NCBI GenBank assembly: GCA_964437145.1
Contig: CAYTFW010000066.1
Span: 1-30,470 of the forward strand
Reading direction: 5' to 3'
DNA from: JAFAZJ01 sp964437145
GTDB taxonomy: Bacteria > Pseudomonadota > Alphaproteobacteria > Reyranellales > Reyranellaceae
DNA length: 30,470 nucleotides
In this document: in pieces, positions 23,661 to 30,470 of the stretch
Position numbering within the stretch: position 1 is the first letter of the stretch
Layout: the number at the start of each line of letters is the position of its first letter
Notes under the pieces: generated by a model
What the model was told of the DNA's origin: nothing
The model's input: only the letters and a program-made list of their open reading frames with translations
Databases searched by the model: none
Translations under genes and position numbers: made by a program

Positions 23661-24707
23661 ATGACCCATCCGGGCGTGCATCTGATCGGCAGCGTCGCCA
23701 TGCCGGACGCCGAGAGCGTGTTCCGCGCGGTGGCCGGCGAACTGGGGCCCTGGCTCAGGCGCATTCCCGACGGCGAGACCGGCAAGCGCCACCGCTGGAT
23801 CTTCTGGCAGCAGCAGATGCTGCTCGACCACCCGGCGATGCAGATCGACAAAAAGGCGGAGACGCTCAAGCTCTACCAGTGGGACGGCCAGCTGATCCGC
23901 GAGAGCGAGCGCATCGGCTTCAAGCCCGGTGTCGATCCCAAGACGGTCGAGTACGAGACCGGCTACGCGCCGGCGGCGATCGAATCGTATGGCGTGTTCA
24001 AGCGCCTGCGCGACGCCGGCGCGATTCCCGCTGGTGTGCGCTTCCAGGTGGCGCTGCCCACGCCGATGGCTTCGGGCTACATGTATGTCAGCCCCGCCGC
24101 GCTGGCCGACTACCTGCCGGCCTATGAACGCTCGCTCTTGAAGGCGCTGAACCAGATCTGCGCGGCGATCCCGCATCGCGATCTGTCGATCCAGTGGGAT
24201 GTCTGCCAGGAAGTCCTGGTGTTCGAGAACTACTTCAAGCACCGGCCCGCCGACTACAAGGCGCAGATCGACGCCGAGCTCGCGCGGCTGGGCAACGCCG
24301 TGCCCGCCGATGTCGAGATGGGCGTGCACCTCTGCTACGGCTCACCGCGCGACGAGCATCTGGTGATGCCCAAGGACATGGCGATCCTCGTGGAGATGTC
24401 GAACGGCTTCATTCCCGGGCTGACGCGCCGGCTCGACTACCTGCATCTGCCGGTGCCGAAGGATCGCAGCGATGACGCTTATTTCGCGCCATTGAAGAAC
24501 CTGAAGCTGCCCAAGGAGACCACGCTCTATCTCGGCCTGATCCACTACGACGATCATCGCGGCGACATGCAGCGCGCCGCCACCGCGCGCAAGGTCGTGG
24601 GCGGGTTCGGCCTGTCGACCGAGTGCGGCTGGGGCCGCGCCGATCCCGAGCGCGTGCCCGGCCTGATCGCCGCGCACCGCCAGGCCATGGAAGCGCAGGC
24701 CCGCTGA
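23661..24707 (+). CDS. MetE-like zinc protein (cobalamin-independent methionine synthase core)
   Basis: The 348-aa product is a single UROD/MetE-like barrel. The four zinc ligands of MetE have counterparts: His223 and Cys225 (GVHLCYG), Glu245 (LVEMSNG) and Cys322 (STECGWGR), so thiol methyl transfer or thiol binding is possible. It is about half the length of full MetE and lacks the N-terminal barrel, as do many catabolic and archaeal relatives. The substrate is unknown. It opens a rightward operon; the enoyl-CoA hydratase gene starts 2 nt after its stop codon. GGGGGAAA precedes ATG 23661. Confidence 0.8.
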   Translation: MTHPGVHLIGSVAMPDAESVFRAVAGELGPWLRRIPDGETGKRHRWIFWQQQMLLDHPAMQIDKKAETLKLYQWDGQLIRESERIGFKPGVDPKTVEYETGYAPAAIESYGVFKRLRDAGAIPAGVRFQVALPTPMASGYMYVSPAALADYLPAYERSLLKALNQICAAIPHRDLSIQWDVCQEVLVFENYFKHRPADYKAQIDAELARLGNAVPADVEMGVHLCYGSPRDEHLVMPKDMAILVEMSNGFIPGLTRRLDYLHLPVPKDRSDDAYFAPLKNLKLPKETTLYLGLIHYDDHRGDMQRAATARKVVGGFGLSTECGWGRADPERVPGLIAAHRQAMEAQAR

Positions 24708-24709
24708 GC

Positions 24710-25489
24710 ATGGCCGACTCCGCGATCCGCCGGCGCACCGAGAACCGGGTCGCTTGGCTCGAATTCAACCGCCCGCCGGTCAACGCCTTCACCCGGCCGA
24801 TGGTCGAGGAGGTGCGCGCCGGCATCGCCGCCGCGCTCGCCGACCCGCAAGCCCGCGTGCTCGTGCTGGCCAGCGCCGTCGACGGTTACTTCAGCGCCGG
24901 CGCCGACCTGAAGGCCTTCGCCAGCATGAAGGGCCCTGAGATGCGCGCCTGGGCTGAGCTGTGCCACGACATCGTGCGCCTGCTACGCGGCTCGCCCAAG
25001 CCGCTGCTGGCGGCGATCAACGGCACCGCCGTCGGTGGCGGGCTGGAGATGGCGTTGCATTGCGACATCCGCTTCGCCGCCGCCGACGCCAGGCTGGGCC
25101 AGCCTGAGATCAAGATCGCCTTCCTGCCGCCGATCGCCACGACGCAGGCGCTGGCGCGACTGATCGGCAGGCCGCGCGCCATCCGCTATCTCTACGACGG
25201 CGCCATGGTCGAGGCGGCGCGCGCACAGGAATGGGGCCTGGTCGACGAGCTCGTGGCGCCCGCCGATCTGCGCCGCCACGTGCAGGCCTACGCCGAGCAG
25301 CTCGCCACCAAGCCCGCCGCGGCGCTGGCCGCGATCCGCCGCACCATCACCTTGGGCGGCGGCATGCGCTTCGAGGAGGGCATGGCGATGGAGCTCGAAG
25401 CCGTGGAGCGTCTCGCCGACACGCCGGACTTCGCCGAGGGTGTCGACGCCTTCCTCGCCAAGCGCGCGCCGAAATGGTCGGACGGATGA
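24710..25489 (+). CDS. Enoyl-CoA hydratase/isomerase family protein
   Basis: The 259-aa crotonase-family protein has the oxyanion segments FSAGADLKAF (61-70) and INGTAVGGGLEMALHCDI. It keeps both catalytic glutamates of crotonase: Glu113 (GGGLEMAL) and Glu133 (LGQPEIKIAF). True hydratase activity is therefore likely, although the following loop (LPPIATTQ) departs from the usual PGAGGTQ. It overlaps the VanZ-like gene by ATGA. In the operon it would hydrate an enoyl-CoA formed from the acid activated by the CoA-transferases. Confidence 0.9.
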   Translation: MADSAIRRRTENRVAWLEFNRPPVNAFTRPMVEEVRAGIAAALADPQARVLVLASAVDGYFSAGADLKAFASMKGPEMRAWAELCHDIVRLLRGSPKPLLAAINGTAVGGGLEMALHCDIRFAAADARLGQPEIKIAFLPPIATTQALARLIGRPRAIRYLYDGAMVEAARAQEWGLVDELVAPADLRRHVQAYAEQLATKPAAALAAIRRTITLGGGMRFEEGMAMELEAVERLADTPDFAEGVDAFLAKRAPKWSDG

Positions 25490-25836
25490 GCGCGGTGTTG
25501 CGTCGCCTGCTGCCCTACGCCTTCGGCTTCTGCCTGGTCTTGCTGGCGGTGCTGTCATGGCTGCCGGGCGAGGACGTGCCGCGCTCCGGACTGAGCGGCA
25601 AGTTCGAGCACTTCATCGCCTACGCCGGCACGATGCTGGTGGGTGGGCTCGCCTGGCCAATGCCTCGGTACGCGGTGATATTGCCGGGCGGCGTCACCGC
25701 CTACGCCGCGGTGATGGAGCTGGGCCAGCTCGTGGCCCCGGGCCGTCACGCCTCGATCCTGGATTTCCTCGCCGGCGCCGCGGGCGTCGTCGTCACCACC
25801 ATCCTGCTCCGCTTGTTCACGACACGACCCGCATGA
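25486..25836 (+). CDS. VanZ-like small membrane protein
   Basis: The 116-aa product has three to four membrane segments (about 10-25, 42-60, 63-82, 90-110) and the VanZ pattern: SWLPG, KFEHFIAYAGTMLVGG, MELGQLVAPGRHASILDFLAGAAG. The family was named for teicoplanin resistance, but most members have unknown roles. Its start codon overlaps the hydratase stop and its stop overlaps the CoA-transferase start (ATGA both sides), so it is translated as part of the operon. Its presence in a catabolic operon is unexplained. Confidence 0.85.
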   Translation: MSAVLRRLLPYAFGFCLVLLAVLSWLPGEDVPRSGLSGKFEHFIAYAGTMLVGGLAWPMPRYAVILPGGVTAYAAVMELGQLVAPGRHASILDFLAGAAGVVVTTILLRLFTTRPA

Positions 25837-26891
25837 CCCGCCCGCTCGACGGCACCACGATCCTCGAGATCGACGGGCCAAACACGCCGCTGTGCATTCG
25901 CATCGCCACGTCGCTGGCGGCCAAGATCGCCGCCGATCTCGGCGCGCGCGTGCTGAAGCTCGAACCGGCGGGCGGCGACAAGGTGCGCGCCGCGCCGCCG
26001 CTGTTGCCGGCCGATGGAATCAGCGCGCTGTTCCAGTTCCTCAACACCTCGAAGCGTTCGATCACCCTGCCCGCCGACCGACGCGCCGCGCTCGACGCGC
26101 TGCTCGGCGGCCGCATCGACGCGGCGCTGTACGAGGAAGGCGATGCCGACGCCGCCGCCCTGCTCGCCGCGCGCGACATCGCGCGCGTCGAGATCGCCGG
26201 CTGGCCCGAGAGCATGCCGAGGCCGCATGCGCCGTTGAGCGGCTTCACCGTGCTGGCGCTGGGCGGCCTGCTCGACATGGTGGGCGACGCCGAGCGCGAG
26301 CCGCTGCGGCTGGGCGGCCATCAGGGCTCCTATCCCGCCGGCCTCGCCGCCTTCACCGCGCTGATGGCGCAGCTCGCGGCCAAGGGCGTGCCGCCGGCGC
26401 GGGTGTCGCTGGTCGAGGCCCTGCTGTGGGTGAACTGGAAGGCGGCCTCCGGCGCGCATGCCGACGGCAAGGCGCCGACGCGCGACGGCGCGCGCTCGGA
26501 ATTCCAGGTCGTGCCCTGCGCCGACGGCCATGTCGCGCTGGTCTACGGCGTGACCCAGTTCGACGCCGTGGCCAAGCTCGTCGGCGATGCGCGACTGAAC
26601 GATCCGCGCTTCGCCACGCGGCCGGAACGCCGCCGCCTGATCACCGAGATCTACGCCGTGCTGAGACCGTGGTGCGCCGCTCGCACACGCGCCGAGATCT
26701 ACGCGGCGGCGCAGGCGCGCGGCATTCCCTTCGGCACGGTGGTCACGCCCTTCGAGCTGCTCGACGATCCGCAGATGGTCGATCGCGGCTTCATCGTCGA
26801 CATGGCCGGCCTGAAGATGCCGCGCCTGCCTGTCCTGTGGAACGGCGCAGGCTTCGCGCCCGCGCCGCTGGTCGAGGAGCGCGCACCATGA
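25833..26891 (+). CDS. CoA-transferase family III, subunit lacking catalytic Asp
   Basis: The 352-aa product follows the family plan: LAAKIAADLGARVLKLEPAGGD, LFQFLNTSKRSITL, HQGSYPAGLAAFTALMAQL. In active enzymes the residue before this helix is the Asp that forms the acyl-glutamyl/aspartyl anhydride (Asp169 in formyl-CoA transferase). Here the aligned position is Ser166. The protein is also shorter in the N-terminal motif DFGLLTAG, which reads EIDGPNTPL. It is therefore probably the non-catalytic partner of the next gene. Start overlaps the VanZ stop; its own stop overlaps the next start. Confidence 0.85.
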   Translation: MTRPLDGTTILEIDGPNTPLCIRIATSLAAKIAADLGARVLKLEPAGGDKVRAAPPLLPADGISALFQFLNTSKRSITLPADRRAALDALLGGRIDAALYEEGDADAAALLAARDIARVEIAGWPESMPRPHAPLSGFTVLALGGLLDMVGDAEREPLRLGGHQGSYPAGLAAFTALMAQLAAKGVPPARVSLVEALLWVNWKAASGAHADGKAPTRDGARSEFQVVPCADGHVALVYGVTQFDAVAKLVGDARLNDPRFATRPERRRLITEIYAVLRPWCAARTRAEIYAAAQARGIPFGTVVTPFELLDDPQMVDRGFIVDMAGLKMPRLPVLWNGAGFAPAPLVEERAP

Positions 26892-28042
26892 GGCCGCTGG
26901 CGGGAATCCGCGTGCTCGATTTCGGCCTGCTGACGGCCGGCGCCAACACCTCGGCGATGCTGGGCGATCTCGGCGCCGAGGTGGTGAAGATCGAGTCCGG
27001 CGCCTACATGGATCCGTTCCGCGCCGTCGGCCAACGCGATACGGCGCCGGGCTGGTGGAACCGCTCGCCGCCCTTCCACTTCACCAATCGCAACAAGCGT
27101 GGTGTGGCGCTGAACCTCAAGCACGCCGAAGGCCGCCGCCTGATCCTCGAGCTGGCGAAAAGCTGCGATGTCGTGGTCGAGAATTTCCGCCGTGGCGTGC
27201 TCGAACGCTTCGGTCTCGACTACGCCGCGCTCAAGGCGGCCAACCCCCGCATCGTGCTGGCCTCGATCTCCAGCCAGGGCGACACCGGGCCCAACCGCCT
27301 GCACGCCTCCTACGGCTCGACACTCGACGCCACCGGCGGCATCGCGGCGCTGACCGGCTACGCCGACGACGGCCTGCCGCGCATTTCCGGGATGGACGTG
27401 AACTATCCCGACCAGGTGGTCTCGCTGCTCGCCGCGGGCCTCGTCATCGCCGCCGTGATGAACGCGCGCCGTACCGGCGAAGGCGCCCTGCTCGACATCT
27501 CCCAGCGCGAGATCGCGAGCTTCATGATCGGCGAGGAGATCGTCGCCGCCGCGGCCGACCCCGCGCGGCGGACGCCATCGCGACGCGGCAACGCGCAGGA
27601 CGGCATCACCCTACAGGGCTGCTTCCGCTGCGTCGACGGGCACTGGTTGGCCGTCACGCTGCGCGATGCGGCGGATGAAGCGTCGTGTGCCCGCGCGATT
27701 GGCGGCGCCTCGCTCGCCGACTGGGCGGCCACGCGCGACGCCGCCGATGCCGCGCATGTGTTGAACCAAGCCGGGCTGGCGGCCGCGGTCGTGAAGAACG
27801 GCATGGACCTGATCCGCGACCGCGCGCTTGCCGGCGACACGCTGGCATGGCTGCCCGATGGCGGGCTTGTGAAGGGCATGCCCTATCGCTTCGCCGGCCT
27901 GCCGCTGGTCGTCGAGCGGCGCGCGCCCGATCTCGGCGAGCACACCGGCGAGACCCTGCGCGAGCTGCTCGGCCTCGACGATCAGGCGCTGGCGCGCCTG
28001 GCGGCGCTGGGCGTCACGTCGCGCGAGCCCGAGAGGATCTGA
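26888..28042 (+). CDS. CoA-transferase family III, catalytic subunit
   Basis: The 384-aa product has RVLDFGLLTAGANTSAMLGDLGAEVVKIE, FHFTNRNKRGVALNLK, VVVENFRRGVLERFGLDY and MDVNYPDQVVSLLAAGLVI, where Asp175 aligns with the catalytic Asp169 of formyl-CoA transferase. A RRTGEGALLDISQRE strand follows. It should move CoA from a donor thioester to a carboxylic acid. It overlaps the preceding homologue by 4 nt, suggesting a heteromer. The flavoprotein gene starts 10 nt downstream. The acid is unknown. Confidence 0.92.
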   Translation: MRPLAGIRVLDFGLLTAGANTSAMLGDLGAEVVKIESGAYMDPFRAVGQRDTAPGWWNRSPPFHFTNRNKRGVALNLKHAEGRRLILELAKSCDVVVENFRRGVLERFGLDYAALKAANPRIVLASISSQGDTGPNRLHASYGSTLDATGGIAALTGYADDGLPRISGMDVNYPDQVVSLLAAGLVIAAVMNARRTGEGALLDISQREIASFMIGEEIVAAAADPARRTPSRRGNAQDGITLQGCFRCVDGHWLAVTLRDAADEASCARAIGGASLADWAATRDAADAAHVLNQAGLAAAVVKNGMDLIRDRALAGDTLAWLPDGGLVKGMPYRFAGLPLVVERRAPDLGEHTGETLRELLGLDDQALARLAALGVTSREPERI

Positions 28043-28052
28043 GGAGAGCATC

Positions 28053-29021
28053 ATGTCGCGCATCCGCGAGATCGTCGCCGCGCTCGAGATCCCGGTGATC
28101 GCCGCGCCGATGTTCCTGGTGTCGAACCCCGCGATGGCGCTGGCCTGTTGCGCCGAGGGTGTCATGGGTAGCTTCCCGGCGCACGGCACACGCGATCGCG
28201 AGACCTTCGCGGCGTGGCTGGTCGAGATGCGCGAGGGCATGAAGCGCCTGCGCGACCAGCCGGGCGGCGCGCGCGTCGCGCCGTGGGCGGTGAATCTTGT
28301 CGTGCATCCCTCGAACCCGCGCATGGCGGGCGATCTCGAGCTGTGCGTCGAGCACAAGGTGCCGGTGATCCTGACCTCGAAAGGCGCGCCGGGCGATGTC
28401 TTCAAGCGCATCCACGACTATGGCGGCGTGACCTTGCACGACGTCGCCAGCCAGCGGCACGCCGAGAAGGCGATCGAGGCCGGCACCGATGGTGTGATCG
28501 CCGTGGCCGGCGGCGCCGGCGGCCACACCGGCACGATCAACCCCTTCGCCCTGCTCAACGAGATCCGCCGCATCTTCGACGGGATCGTCGTGCTGGCCGG
28601 CGGCATGACCACCGGCCGCGACGCGCTGGCGGCGCAGGCGATGGGCGCCGATCTCGCCTATCTCGGCACGCGCTTCATCGCCACGCGCGAGGCGAGCGCG
28701 GTCGACGCGCACAAGGCGATGATCGTCGACTCGCGCGCCACCGACGTCTTCCTCAGCGCCGCGATCGACGGCGCGCCGGCCAACTGGCTGACCAAGAGCC
28801 TGCTCGCCGCCGGCGTCGACCTCGACGTCCTTCGCACCACCTTGCCCGGCAAGATCGTCGCCGCCGGCGAGAGCCGCAAACGCTGGAAGGACATCTGGAC
28901 CGCCGGCCACGGCGTCGGAAACATCGACGACGTGCCGACCACCGTGGAACTGTGCCGCCGCTTGAAACGCGAGTACGCCGACGCGCGTGCTGAATTCAGC
29001 CGCACGCTCGGCGCGGCGTAA
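28053..29021 (+). CDS. Nitronate monooxygenase-like FMN protein
   Basis: The 322-aa TIM-barrel flavoprotein has PVIAAPMFLVSNPAMAL at the N-terminus, phosphate-binding AGGAGGHTGTINPF with catalytic-type His158, and LAGGMTTGRDALAAQAMGA. This is the NMO/2-nitropropane dioxygenase superfamily, which also holds enoyl-ACP reductases (FabK) and other FMN oxidoreductases, so the exact reaction is open. GAGGAGA lies 6 nt before ATG 28053. In the operon a redox step on a CoA thioester or a nitro compound are both possible. Confidence 0.9.
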   Translation: MSRIREIVAALEIPVIAAPMFLVSNPAMALACCAEGVMGSFPAHGTRDRETFAAWLVEMREGMKRLRDQPGGARVAPWAVNLVVHPSNPRMAGDLELCVEHKVPVILTSKGAPGDVFKRIHDYGGVTLHDVASQRHAEKAIEAGTDGVIAVAGGAGGHTGTINPFALLNEIRRIFDGIVVLAGGMTTGRDALAAQAMGADLAYLGTRFIATREASAVDAHKAMIVDSRATDVFLSAAIDGAPANWLTKSLLAAGVDLDVLRTTLPGKIVAAGESRKRWKDIWTAGHGVGNIDDVPTTVELCRRLKREYADARAEFSRTLGAA

Positions 29022-29033
29022 AGGAGGTCGCAC

Positions 29034-29216
29034 GTGTCGAAAGACATCAAGATCGCAACCACCAAGGCAACGCGCGATCGGCCACACCGCAAGGAATCGC
29101 GAACCGATCGACTGGCCAAGCTCGACGCCGCAATCAAGCGCGGACTCGCCGACGCCGATGCTGGACGGACAAGATCGGTGGAAGCCGCTCGCATCGCCCT
29201 GAAACGTCTTCCATAA
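29034..29216 (+). CDS. Small ParD-like antitoxin-type protein
   Basis: The 60-aa basic protein starts at GTG 29034 with a perfect AGGAGGT 7 nt upstream, 12 nt after the flavoprotein stop codon. Its C-terminal half, LDAAIKRGLADADAGRTRSVEAARIAL, matches the tail of ParD-type antitoxins, but the N-terminal ribbon-helix-helix is not clear and no toxin follows. It may be an orphan or decayed antitoxin or an unrelated regulator. The start site is the best in the operon, so translation is likely. Confidence 0.65.
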   Translation: MSKDIKIATTKATRDRPHRKESRTDRLAKLDAAIKRGLADADAGRTRSVEAARIALKRLP

Positions 29217-29266
29217 GTCGCGACGCAGGCGACAACGCCGCTTAGGAGCAGCGTTTGCAGGATTTT

Positions 29267-29420
29267 CCTTCTCCCCGCGAAGGCGGGGAGAAGGTGTCCG
29301 AAGGGCGGATGAGGGGCTTCTGGGCGTTTCAACAGCGACAGCATTGGTCGTTGCACGAGGAAGCCCCTCATCCGCCTCGCTGACGCTCGGCACCTTCTCC
29401 CCGCCTTCGCGGGGAGAAGG
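29267..29420. repeat. Paired inverted palindrome repeat (about 154 bp)
   Basis: Hairpin CCTTCTCCCC..GGGGAGAAGG at both ends (29267-29294 and 29393-29420), with inner arms CGGATGAGGGGCTTC and its complement GAAGCCCCTCATCCG. The linker CCGAAGGGCGGATG next to the first hairpin is shared with the 6218 unit. It sits between the convergent operon end and DUF486 gene and may terminate both. Confidence 0.85.
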
Positions 29421-29477
29421 GAACAACGCCAACTGTCATAGCCCTATCTTGCGATGAGGGACCCGGTGTGCAGAGCT

Positions 29478-29843
29478 TCAGCCAATCGGCCCCTTGAAGA
29501 CGAAGAACGCGCCCAGCGCGATGAAGGCGAAGCCGATGGCGTGGTTCCAGCTCAGCGCCTCTTTCAGGTAGAGGACCGAGAAAGCGGCGAAGACCAAGAG
29601 CGTGATGACCTCCTGCATGGTCTTCAGCTCGGCGGCACTGTAGGCGGCGTGGCCGACGCGGTTGGCCGGCACGGCGAAGCAGTATTCGATGAAGGCGATG
29701 CCCCAGCTCGCCACCACCACCAGCCACAGCGGCTTGTCGGTGAACTTCAGATGGCCGTACCAGGCGAAGGTCATGAAGACGTTGGACACCAGCAGCAGGA
29801 CGATGGGCGCGACATGCGCCCAGGAGACCGAAGCGAACGACAT
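29478..29843 (-). CDS. DUF486 / DMT-family small membrane protein
   Basis: The 121-aa product has four membrane segments (about 10-26, 38-57, 77-93, 99-117) and the family core: SNVFMTFAWYGHLKF, SWGIAFIEYCFAVPANRVG, AAELKTMQEVITLLVFA, AFFVFKGPIG. It is an integral inner-membrane protein related to small drug/metabolite transporters. The substrate is unknown. ATG 29843 is set by family length (about 115-120 aa). It is convergent to the CoA operon and divergent from the phosphate transporter. Confidence 0.9.
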   Translation of the reverse strand: MSFASVSWAHVAPIVLLLVSNVFMTFAWYGHLKFTDKPLWLVVVASWGIAFIEYCFAVPANRVGHAAYSAAELKTMQEVITLLVFAAFSVLYLKEALSWNHAIGFAFIALGAFFVFKGPIG

Positions 29844-29910
29844 GGAACCTCGCGCCTGATGGACCGAACCGCCTACCTCAGAAGATCCCGCGCCTTCGCC
29901 ACTTTTTCGT

Positions 29911-29928
29911 CGTAACAAAATTGTAACC
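29911..29928 (+). promoter_or_regulatory. Pho-box-like direct repeat
   Basis: TCGTAAC-AAAA-TTGTAAC has the 7-4-7 layout of a PhoB binding unit (two 7-bp repeats on one helix face, AT spacer). It lies 50 bp before the Na/Pi cotransporter start codon, which suits phosphate-starvation control. Confidence 0.5.
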
Positions 29929-29977
29929 AAGGAGTCGGGAGCGTATACGTACCAAGAGGAGGGCTTCGGCAGGCATC

Positions 29978-30470
29978 ATGCACGGCCTTCGTCTGGTGAT
30001 CGACCTGATCGGCGCGGTGGCGCTGCTGCTGTGGGGCGTGCGCATGGTGCGCACGGGCATGACGCGCGCCTTCGGCGCCTGGCTGCGCAAGGCGATCTCC
30101 GCCTGCGGTCGCAACCGGGTGAGCGCCTTCGGCGCCGGCCTGTTCGTCACCGGCCTGCTGCAGAGCTCGACCGCCACCGCCCTGCTGCTGTCCTCCTTCG
30201 CCGGCCGCGGGCTTATTGCCCTTCCGATAGCATTAGCGGTGATGCTGGGCGCCGATGTCGGCTCGACCATCGCCGCGCAGGTCTTCTCCTTCGACATCGG
30301 CTGGGTCTCGCCGCTCTTGATCGCATCAGGCGTGTTCGCCTTCCTCGGCTCGGAGTCCGAGCGCTTCCGGCACATGGCGCGCATCGCCATCGGCCTGGGC
30401 CTGATCCTGCTGTCGCTGCGCCTGCTGGGCGTCGCCGCCGAGCCGCTCAAGCAATCCCGGGCCTTTTCGG
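29978..30470 (+). CDS. Na/Pi cotransporter family protein, 5' part only
   Basis: Sodium-driven phosphate uptake family (PF02690). The visible 164 residues start MHGLRLVIDLIGAVALLLWGVRMV and include the repeat hallmark GLLQSSTATALLLSSF (about 60-75), whose QSS motif binds substrate, then LAVMLGADVGSTIAAQVF. Several membrane segments are seen; the gene runs off the right edge. ATG 29978 has AGGAGGG some 15 nt upstream, a long spacing, and no closer site is obvious. A Pho-box-like element precedes it, suggesting PhoB control. Confidence 0.9.
   Translation, partial: MHGLRLVIDLIGAVALLLWGVRMVRTGMTRAFGAWLRKAISACGRNRVSAFGAGLFVTGLLQSSTATALLLSSFAGRGLIALPIALAVMLGADVGSTIAAQVFSFDIGWVSPLLIASGVFAFLGSESERFRHMARIAIGLGLILLSLRLLGVAAEPLKQSRAFS

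Overview
The window is GC-rich DNA from an alphaproteobacterium. The evidence is the order rpsA, cmk, aroA, TIGR02300-type zinc-ribbon gene, tRNA-Ala (a conserved alphaproteobacterial neighbourhood), the class II AroA backbone, and the dispersed GC palindromes typical of the group. I cannot fix the genus.

Region 1 (1-8446) is mostly chromosomal core. rpsA (cut by the left edge), cmk and aroA read leftward. A FecR-domain protein, a DUF559 nuclease-like gene framed by inverted palindromes, a CHASE2 adenylate cyclase and a Crp/Fnr regulator sit between cmk and aroA, which are adjacent in many relatives. Cyclase and regulator are 3 bp apart and look like a local cAMP module. The TIGR02300-type gene diverges from aroA and is followed by tRNA-Ala(GGC) and its terminator.

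Region 2 (8351-17255, about 8.9 kb) is an integrative element inside that tRNA. A 50-nt copy of the tRNA 3' part and its terminator recurs at the far end, next to a P4-type tyrosine integrase. The backbone is integrase, AlpA-like regulator, winged-helix protein (apparently frameshifted) and a GGRGSGR-type protein. Cargo is a dGTPase with a 67-aa winged-helix-like partner (a candidate nucleotide-depletion defence), an unrecognised 246-aa protein, a ClpP-like plus LprI-like exported protein, a broken thermonuclease and two small exported proteins. Pairs of a 9-bp repeat (GGGTAAGCA, 11-bp period) near the ends look like integrase arm sites.

Region 3 (17256-19100) is a second, integrase-less islet holding one acyltransferase. 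It ends in a third tRNA-Ala 3' end that resembles a different tRNA-Ala isoacceptor, so the site has probably accreted elements more than once.

Region 4 (19335-23533) holds a DUF882/M15-like peptidoglycan peptidase and a leftward run of a papain-like cysteine protease, a cupin, a Sel1-repeat protein, an 87-aa protein and a protein with caspase-like (DUF4347-like) His and Cys motifs.

Region 5 (23661-29216) is a tightly packed rightward operon: MetE-like zinc protein, enoyl-CoA hydratase, VanZ-like protein, two family III CoA-transferases (the first lacking the catalytic Asp), a nitronate-monooxygenase-like flavoprotein and a small ParD-like protein. It looks catabolic for an unknown acid handled as a CoA thioester. 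A paired-palindrome repeat, a DUF486 membrane protein and the start of a Na/Pi cotransporter preceded by a Pho-box-like sequence close the window.
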